Of a DNA stretch of 64,000 nt, positions 58,321-64,000 are shown piece by piece (the first letter of the stretch is position 1; the number at the start of each line of letters is the position of its first letter). The notes beneath the pieces are model-generated. The model did not search any database. It saw only the letters and a program-made list of their open reading frames with translations, and had not been told where the DNA came from. Both the position numbers and the translations under genes were made by a program. Source of the DNA: RHKX01 sp963823275 (GTDB lineage: Bacteria > Actinomycetota > Thermoleophilia > Solirubrobacterales > 70-9); contig CAWGKW010000001.1 of assembly GCA_963823275.1 (NCBI GenBank), forward strand, positions 1,116,001-1,180,000. Reading direction: 5' to 3'.

Positions 58321-59466
58321 GTGGAGAGTTCCGCTACCACCGAGCCGCCGCTGAGGATCGCCGTCCTCGGGGTGGGGTTGATCGGAGGGTCGATCGGACT
58401 CGCGGCCCGGCGTCGCCTCGGTGCCGAGGTCGTCGGCTTCGACCCCGACCGCGAGAACCTTGACCGCGCCCTGGCGATCGGCGCGCTGGACCGCGCGGCT
58501 GAGTCGGTTGCGGACGCGGTCACCGGCGTCGATGCGAGTGGACCGGCGGACGTCATCTTCTGCGCAGCTCCCGTGGCCGCGCTTCCGGATCTCGTGATCG
58601 AGGCGATCGGCTCCTCTCTCCCCGACGCGGTCGTCAGCGACGTCGGCTCGACGAAGCGAACGCTGGTCGAAGCGCTGGCAGGGGTCGAGAACTCCGATCG
58701 CTTCATCGGCGGCCATCCCCTGGCGGGTGCTGAGACCGCGGGGGTCGAGGGCTCGCGAGAGGATCTGTTCGAGGGGGCGCGCTGGTACCTGACGCCGACC
58801 GCCCGTTCCCAGGGGGTGCTCTTCGACCGGCTGCACGGAGTCCTCGCCGGGGTCGGCGCCCGTCCGCAGGCCATCGACGCCGAGACCCACGATCGCGAGA
58901 TGGCCGCGATCAGCCACCTTCCGCACGTGATCGCCAACGCGCTGGTCTCGACCGCGGCCGACTCGGTCGCGGTCGATTCCGAGCGCCCGGCCGAGGTCGG
59001 GCGCAGCTTCCGCGACGCCACCCGCGTGGCCGGGGCCAACCCTGCCATCTGGGCCGACATCTACAGCTCGAACTCGGAGGCGGTCGCCGCTGAGATCGAT
59101 GCGGTCGTCACCCGCCTGCAGGAGGCGTCGGCGCTGGTGCGTGGGGGTGAGCGTGGCGCGCTCTCGCGCTGGCAGGAGGCGGCGCGGGAGGATCGGCGCC
59201 GGATGCTCGAGGCGGACCTGACGGCTTCGCCCCTTCTCGAGCTCCGGATCGCGGTTGAGAACCGGCCCGGGACGGTCGCTGAGATCGCCCTCGCACTGGG
59301 CCGCGCCGGCGTCAACATCGAGGACATGTCCCTGTTCCCCGCAGCCGATCAGCGCACCGGTGCGATCTCGCTTTGGATTGCCGGAATCGGTGAGGCGAGG
59401 CGGGCGGGAGAGATCGTCTCCGACCTCGGCCACACCGTCGCACCGATCCCGGAGAGCGAGCCTTGA
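58321..59466 (+). CDS. tyrA: Prephenate dehydrogenase with ACT domain
   Basis: 381 residues from GTG 58321. The NAD(P) motif is VLGVGLIGGSIGLAARR, followed by SDVGSTKRTLVEAL, IGGHPLAGAETAG and the HDREMAAISHLPHVIANAL helical region. From about residue 300 an ACT domain (ELRIAVENRPGTVAEIALALG) suggests feedback regulation by tyrosine. It converts prephenate to 4-hydroxyphenylpyruvate. It overlaps aroA by four bases. Confidence 0.93.
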   Translation: MESSATTEPPLRIAVLGVGLIGGSIGLAARRRLGAEVVGFDPDRENLDRALAIGALDRAAESVADAVTGVDASGPADVIFCAAPVAALPDLVIEAIGSSLPDAVVSDVGSTKRTLVEALAGVENSDRFIGGHPLAGAETAGVEGSREDLFEGARWYLTPTARSQGVLFDRLHGVLAGVGARPQAIDAETHDREMAAISHLPHVIANALVSTAADSVAVDSERPAEVGRSFRDATRVAGANPAIWADIYSSNSEAVAAEIDAVVTRLQEASALVRGGERGALSRWQEAAREDRRRMLEADLTASPLLELRIAVENRPGTVAEIALALGRAGVNIEDMSLFPAADQRTGAISLWIAGIGEARRAGEIVSDLGHTVAPIPESEP

Positions 59467-60821
59467 GCGCTCCCGTGAACGCGACCAGTGCGCTGTTTGC
59501 GCCGTCGGGCCCATTGGTGGGCGGGCTCGTCGCCCCTCCCGACAAGTCGATCTCTCACCGGGCCGCGCTGCTCGGGGCGTTCGGCGAGGGCGGCACCCGG
59601 ATCTCGCGCTTCCTCGATTCCGCCGACACCCGCAGCTCACTGGGCGCCGTCAGGGCTCTGGGCGCGCGGGTCGAGATCGCCGAGCTCGAGGGCGGGGCGC
59701 TCGACGTCGCGATCGACGGATTCGGCCTGCGTGGCGCCTCCCCGCCCGTCCACGGCGTCGCGCTCGATGTCGGCAACGCGGGAACGTTGATCAGGCTGAT
59801 CTCCGGTCTGCTGGCCGGACAGCCGGATGGAACGTTCGTGCTCGACGGCGACGAGTCGATCAGGGGCAGGCCGATGGGCCGGATCGCCGAGCCGCTGGCG
59901 GAGATGGGCGCCTCGATCGAGACCACCGGCGAGGGCCTGCCGCCGATCACGATCACCGGTCGGCATCTGCGGGCCATCCACTACGAGATGCCGATCGCCT
60001 CGGCTCAGGTCAAGTCATGCCTGCTGCTTGCGGGATTGCTGGCCGAGGGCAGGACCACCGTGCGCGAGCGGGCCGAGACCCGCGATCACACGGAGCGGAT
60101 GCTCGCCGCGGCCGGGGCTGACGTTCGAATCGAGCGGGACCGACCCAGCCTGCCGACCGATCCCGTTGGCGGAACGGTCGGCGTCGAGGGGGCCGAGCGG
60201 ATCGCGCTTCCCGACCTGAGCATCCCCGGCGACCTCTCATCGGCCGCCTTTCACCTCGTTGGGGCGTTGATCACGGCGGGCAGCGATGTTCGCATCGACG
60301 GGGTGGGGATCAACCCGACCCGAATCGGGTTGCTCGGGATTCTCAACCGGATGGGAGCGATCCTCGAGGTCGAGGAACTCGGTCACCAGGGCGGTGAGCC
60401 GGTCGGCGCGATCCGGGCCCGGCACGGGGGGCTGAAGGGGACGCATATCGGTCCCGCCGAGGTCGCCCTGGCGATCGACGAGCTGCCGCTGATCGGGCTG
60501 CTCGGCTGCTTCGCGGAGGGGGTCACCCGGATCAGCGGGGCGGAGGAGTTGCGCCACAAGGAATCCGATCGGATCGCCGGCGTCGTCGATGCGCTCAACG
60601 CCCTCGGCGGCGAGGCCGAGGCGCTCGCCGACGGCTTCGTCGTCACTGGGACGGGCGGCCTTCGGGGAGGGGAGATGGATTCGCGGGGCGATCATCGCCT
60701 GGCGATGCTCGGCGCGATCGCCGGGCTCGCATCGAGGGACGGGGTGACCGTCAGGGGCTTCGGGGCCGCACGGATCAGCTACCCCGGCTTCGAACGGGAC
60801 CTGCGTTCGCTGCTCACTTGA
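59463..60821 (+). CDS. aroA: 3-phosphoshikimate 1-carboxyvinyltransferase (EPSP synthase)
   Basis: 452 residues from TTG 59463. Both family signatures are present: PPDKSISHRAALLGAF and the LDVGNAGTLIRL region near the first third, and DHTERML and RHKESDRI later on. The DKSISHRA form with the following GEGGT is normal for the family, and resistance type was not assessed. It makes EPSP from shikimate 3-phosphate and PEP. Its 3' end overlaps the convergent hypothetical gene by eight bases. Confidence 0.95.
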   Translation: MSAPVNATSALFAPSGPLVGGLVAPPDKSISHRAALLGAFGEGGTRISRFLDSADTRSSLGAVRALGARVEIAELEGGALDVAIDGFGLRGASPPVHGVALDVGNAGTLIRLISGLLAGQPDGTFVLDGDESIRGRPMGRIAEPLAEMGASIETTGEGLPPITITGRHLRAIHYEMPIASAQVKSCLLLAGLLAEGRTTVRERAETRDHTERMLAAAGADVRIERDRPSLPTDPVGGTVGVEGAERIALPDLSIPGDLSSAAFHLVGALITAGSDVRIDGVGINPTRIGLLGILNRMGAILEVEELGHQGGEPVGAIRARHGGLKGTHIGPAEVALAIDELPLIGLLGCFAEGVTRISGAEELRHKESDRIAGVVDALNALGGEAEALADGFVVTGTGGLRGGEMDSRGDHRLAMLGAIAGLASRDGVTVRGFGAARISYPGFERDLRSLLT

Positions 60822-61296
60822 GCAGGGAGTTGAGCAGGATCAGGGAGCCGCCGATCGCCGTCAGGCCGATTCCGCCGAGGACGCTACGGGCCCGGCCGTT
60901 CCCACTCGACCGCGCCGCGACGTAGGAGTAGATCCCGATGACCCCGAAGCCGGTCCACTGCGCGAGGATGAACGCGAGGTCGAGGGGCATCACGTCAAGC
61001 GCCGCCAGGAGGAAGAAGAACAATGGCAGCGCCGTAACCGCGAGGCCGGTGGCGGCAGCCCTGTTCTCGTCGCGGTACTCGCCGTGGGTGGGTCGGCGGT
61101 GCTCGCGGATTGAGATCCCAACCCGGCCCGCGAACAGCTCTGCAAGGGTCAGTGCGATCACGGTCCCGGCGACTGATGCGAAGACCGCAACCGCCCCGGC
61201 CCGGGTGTCTTGAAGGGCGACGCTGACGGCCAGAACGGCGATCAGCACGTAGATCGCCCGGTCGGCGTGTCGGCCCAGATCCAGCATGCTTGGCAC
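60814..61296 (-). CDS. Hypothetical four-helix membrane protein
   Basis: 160 residues from ATG 61296 (ATG 61287 is also possible). About four membrane helices are visible (AIYVLIAVLAVSVAL, AVFASVAGTVIALTLAELF, a helix around GLAVTALPLFFFLLAALDV and LAFILAQWTGFGVIGIYSYVA), with a basic loop RPTHGEYRDENRAA between the second and third. The architecture is VIT/UPF-like, but I could not match a named family. It lies opposite the aroA-cmk run and is transcribed toward aroA. Confidence 0.62.
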   Translation of the reverse strand: MPSMLDLGRHADRAIYVLIAVLAVSVALQDTRAGAVAVFASVAGTVIALTLAELFAGRVGISIREHRRPTHGEYRDENRAAATGLAVTALPLFFFLLAALDVMPLDLAFILAQWTGFGVIGIYSYVAARSSGNGRARSVLGGIGLTAIGGSLILLNSLLK

Positions 61297-61332
61297 TGAC
61301 CCTATTGCGTTGCCTTACTCTCATCGGTCCTC

Positions 61333-61971
61333 GTGGTGATTGCAATCGACGGCCCCGCCGGGGCCGGGAAATCAACCGTGGCCAGGGCGCTCGCGGAGCG
61401 GCTCGGCTTCACCTATCTCGATTCCGGCGCGATGTATCGCTGCGTTGCGCTGGCCGCTCTGCGAGCCGGTATCGATCCAGATGATGCGACGACGGTCACA
61501 CCGTTGGCCGAAGGCCTTGATCTGCGAATGATCCCGGGAGCCGTCGCGATCGCCGGCGAGGACGTGAGCGCGGCGATCAGGACCCCCGAGGTTTCGGCGA
61601 CCGCATCGCGCGTCTCCGTTCATCCTGGAGTTCGCAGGGCGATGGTCATGCGGCAGCGCGGGCTCGTCTCGGACGGTGGGTGGGTTGCCGAGGGAAGGGA
61701 TATCGGCACCGTGGTCTGCCCGGAGTCGCCGCTCAAGGTCCACCTGACGGCCGACGAGGATGAGCGGGCGCGCCGCCGGGCGGCCGAGAGCGGCGAGCCT
61801 GCCGCCGACGTGCTCACCGCCCAGCGCGATCGCGACTCGCGCGACCGCGGACGCGAGCACGGGGCGCTCGCGCTGGCCGACGACGCCGTCGAGGTCGACA
61901 CGACCGGATTGGACGTCGATGAGGTCGTCGAGCAGATCGCCGGGCTCGCGGCATCGCGGGGGCTGCTGTGA
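61333..61971 (+). CDS. cmk: Cytidylate kinase
   Basis: 212 residues from GTG 61333. P-loop IDGPAGAGKSTVARALAERL, DSGAMYRCVAL, the NMP-binding region with RTPEVSATASRVSVHPGVR and WVAEGRDIGTVV identify Cmk, which phosphorylates CMP and dCMP. It overlaps der by four bases, a widely conserved actinobacterial cmk-der pair. A TACTCT box (61316-61321) 11 bases upstream may be its -10. Confidence 0.95.
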   Translation: MVIAIDGPAGAGKSTVARALAERLGFTYLDSGAMYRCVALAALRAGIDPDDATTVTPLAEGLDLRMIPGAVAIAGEDVSAAIRTPEVSATASRVSVHPGVRRAMVMRQRGLVSDGGWVAEGRDIGTVVCPESPLKVHLTADEDERARRRAAESGEPAADVLTAQRDRDSRDRGREHGALALADDAVEVDTTGLDVDEVVEQIAGLAASRGLL

Positions 61972-63275
61972 AGGTTGCGGTCGTCGGCTATCCGAACGCC
62001 GGCAAGAGCACCCTGGTCAACAGGCTCGCCGGCGGTAGGGAGGCCGTCACCCATGCCGAGGCCGGCGTCACCCGGGACCGCAAGGACATCGAGACCGAGT
62101 GGAACGGGGTGCCGATCACGCTGATCGACACCGGCGGGGTGGACATGGCGGCTGAGGACTCGCTGTCGCGTTCGGTTCAGCATCAGGCACGCGAAGCGAT
62201 CGCGGACGCTGACGCGATCCTGCACGTCGTCGACGCCCGCGCCGGACTCGGCCCGGGCGACGCTGAGGTCGCGGCCCTGCTCCGCGCGGCACCGCAGCCG
62301 GTGATCGTAGTCGCCAACAAGATCGACAATCCGAACGACCATCACGTCGCCGCCGAGCTCAACAAGCTCGGGCTGGGCGAGCCGATGCCGGTCTCGGCCA
62401 GCCATGGCCTCGGCACCGGGGACCTGCTCGACAGGCTGACCGGCCTGGCCGTGTCGGGAGAGGCCGAGGTCTCCGTCGACGAGCTGCCGCGGATCGCGAT
62501 CCTCGGGCGGCCGAACGTCGGCAAGTCCTCGCTCCTGAACGCGCTGCTCGGAACCGAGCGAACGATCGTCAGCGATGTGGCGGGCACGACTCGCGACTCG
62601 ATCGACACCCGGATCGAGATCGACGGCCGGGACGCGCTGCTGGTCGACACCGCCGGCATTCGCCGCCGTTCCAAGGTGGCCGGGTCGATCGACTACTACT
62701 CACAGTTGCGGGCGGAGCGCGCCGCCGATCGCGCAGACGTCGCGATTCTCGTCTGCGACGCCTCGGAGGGCGTCACCTCCGAGGACCTGCGGATCGGCGA
62801 GCTGGCGATGAAGGCGGGTTGCGCGACGCTCGTGGTTCTCAACAAGTGGGACATCGTCGAGGTCGACCTCGACGATGCAAAGGCCAGAATCGAGCGACGC
62901 CTGCGGCTGCGCCCGCCGGTGATCACGATCTCGGCCCTGCGAGGCCGGAATCTCCAGAAGGTGCTGCCGAAGGCGATCGAGCTCTTCGATCGGCGCGCCT
63001 CCCGAGCCCGGACCCCAGCGCTCAACAAGATCCTCGCCGAGGCCGTGGAACGCAATCCGCCGCCCTCGAAGCGCGGTCGACGCCTGCGGCTCTATTACGC
63101 CGCCCAGGTCGGTGACGCCCCGCCTCGGATCGCGATCCAGGTCAACGACCGGCTGCTGGTCAACCGCGACTGGTCCTACTACCTGGAGAACCACATGCGC
63201 TTCGCGCTGGGGCTCGACGGCGTCCCGCTGATCATCGATTTCGTGCCCCGCCGGCGAGACCGCGACTCCGGCTAG
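61968..63275 (+). CDS. der: Ribosome-associated GTPase Der (EngA)
   Basis: 435 residues from GTG 61968. Two tandem GTPase domains with G1 motifs GYPNAGKSTLV and GRPNVGKSSLL are followed by DTGG and DTAGI switch-II motifs and NKxD-type motifs (NKID, NKWD). A KH-like domain at the C-terminus begins around residue 350. It is needed for 50S subunit assembly. The protein is of normal size. Confidence 0.95.
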   Translation: MKVAVVGYPNAGKSTLVNRLAGGREAVTHAEAGVTRDRKDIETEWNGVPITLIDTGGVDMAAEDSLSRSVQHQAREAIADADAILHVVDARAGLGPGDAEVAALLRAAPQPVIVVANKIDNPNDHHVAAELNKLGLGEPMPVSASHGLGTGDLLDRLTGLAVSGEAEVSVDELPRIAILGRPNVGKSSLLNALLGTERTIVSDVAGTTRDSIDTRIEIDGRDALLVDTAGIRRRSKVAGSIDYYSQLRAERAADRADVAILVCDASEGVTSEDLRIGELAMKAGCATLVVLNKWDIVEVDLDDAKARIERRLRLRPPVITISALRGRNLQKVLPKAIELFDRRASRARTPALNKILAEAVERNPPPSKRGRRLRLYYAAQVGDAPPRIAIQVNDRLLVNRDWSYYLENHMRFALGLDGVPLIIDFVPRRRDRDSG

Positions 63276-63285
63276 GGGGAGGGAT

Positions 63286-64000
63286 ATGTTTGGAGGCACG
63301 GTGCGGCGGAAATCATCGAAGCCGGAACCCGAGCTCGGCCAGAAGCCGATCGCGCCGCTCGGCGAAGCTGAGCAGGGCCGCCGTCGCGCGATCGAGAGGC
63401 GGCTGCGAGGGCTGCGCGACATCGGCCCGGGCAGCGGCTCCCTGGGCGTCTGGTTGGCCGCGATCAGAGGTCGCCTGGACGGCAGCTGGGGAAAGATCCC
63501 GCAGACCGGCAGACACCGCATTCTCGCCGGGGCCATCGTGGCAGTCGTCGTGGCGCTGATCTGGTTCGTGCTGATATCGGTGGCCCCGTGTGGCTTCCCC
63601 GGCGGCGATAGCTGCCCGCCCGACGACGATGCGATCGCCCTGGTCCCCGACGATGCGCTCGCCTACGCCCACCTGGATACGGACATCGATTCCCAGCAAT
63701 TCGAGGTGGCCACCGAGCTCGCGCGAAGGGTGCCGCTGTTGAGTGGGATCGCGGTCGGTGGGGCGACGCAGATCGCCGGGTTCGAGTTCGACTTCAGCAG
63801 CCAGATCGAGCCCTGGGCCGGCGGCGAGATCGCCATCGCCGTGATGCCCGCGGGGACCTCCGTCGAGCGGGTCCTGTTGATCGAGGCGGACGACGTCGCC
63901 GGCGCCGAGGAGTTCGCCACCGAGCTGCTGGGGCCGAAGCAGTCGACCAGGGAGGCCGGAGGTACCGAGATCTCGACCGTCAGGCGAGGCGCAGCGTGGG
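63286..64000 (+). CDS. DUF3352-like membrane-anchored protein, 5' part
   Basis: 238 codons of a gene running off the right edge, from ATG 63286 with a strong GGGGAGGG ribosome binding site. A basic cytoplasmic N-terminus (about 1-80) precedes one membrane helix (RILAGAIVAVVVALIWFVLI, about 83-102) and an extracytoplasmic domain with ALVPDDALAYAHLD and IAVMPAG. These resemble the beginning of DUF3352 proteins, which are found in actinobacteria and cyanobacteria with unknown function. A short Cys pair after the helix may form a disulfide. Confidence 0.68.
   Translation, partial: MFGGTVRRKSSKPEPELGQKPIAPLGEAEQGRRRAIERRLRGLRDIGPGSGSLGVWLAAIRGRLDGSWGKIPQTGRHRILAGAIVAVVVALIWFVLISVAPCGFPGGDSCPPDDDAIALVPDDALAYAHLDTDIDSQQFEVATELARRVPLLSGIAVGGATQIAGFEFDFSSQIEPWAGGEIAIAVMPAGTSVERVLLIEADDVAGAEEFATELLGPKQSTREAGGTEISTVRRGAAW

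Overview
This window is a gene-dense, very GC-rich chromosomal segment of an actinomycetote, most likely class Thermoleophilia (Solirubrobacterales-like). That placement is inferred from GC and codon bias, frequent GTG and TTG starts, a dcw cluster without ftsA, split glycine dehydrogenase subunits, Ku with a stand-alone LigD-type polymerase, and many genes whose start codon sits 6-8 bases after a TAnnnT -10 box (leaderless initiation). No transposon, phage or CRISPR array was found.

Layout. 1-1.2 kb: the 5' end of an FG-GAP/VCBS secreted protein, tRNA-Leu(CAG) and a class I glutamine amidotransferase. 1.2-5.2 kb: a zinc (or manganese) ABC importer with a divergent Fur/Zur regulator and its binding protein. 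5.2-5.7 kb: a small cyclic-nucleotide-binding protein. 5.7-12.4 kb: a cobalamin riboswitch followed by five tightly packed genes: two secreted or lipid-anchored DUF4430 (transcobalamin C-terminal-like) proteins, EcfT, a double EcfA, and an S component fused to a six-repeat alpha/alpha barrel. Together they look like a surface B12-capture system built from the two domains of animal intrinsic factor and transcobalamin plus an ECF transporter. This is the most unusual system in the window. 12.4-18.4 kb: glpD, rho (frameshifted), an NfeD-like protein, a hypothetical, a truncated DUF192 gene running into a fragment of an MFS exporter, and an intact MFS exporter.

18.4-23.3 kb: a response regulator, a short histidine kinase and a Flp/Tad pilus block (cpaB, tadA, tadB, tadC), the last three with several frameshifts. 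24.3-40.5 kb: the dcw division and peptidoglycan cluster: mraZ with its operator, rsmH, an FtsL-like gene, ftsI (frameshifted), murE, murF, mraY, murD, ftsW, murG, murC, murB, ftsQ, ftsZ. 40.9-44.5 kb: an esterase, an HtaA-like surface protein, and a divergent ECF sigma/anti-sigma pair. 44.5-49.2 kb: the glycine cleavage genes gcvT, gcvH, gcvPA, gcvPB. 49.2-51.1 kb: NHEJ genes (LigD polymerase domain, Ku). 51.2-53.7 kb: a DJ-1/PfpI protein, trpS and an AlkD-like glycosylase. 53.8-63.3 kb: a long run of scpA, scpB, rluB, aroH, hisC, an aromatic leader peptide, aroF, tyrA, aroA, cmk and der, which joins chromosome segregation, aromatic amino acid synthesis and ribosome assembly. The window ends inside a DUF3352-like membrane protein.

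Quality. Frameshifts cluster at about 14.4, 21.5-22.7 and 27.3-28.1 kb. Because ftsI and rho keep their catalytic motifs and are normally needed, I read most of these as indel errors in the assembly rather than gene decay, but the sequence alone cannot settle this.
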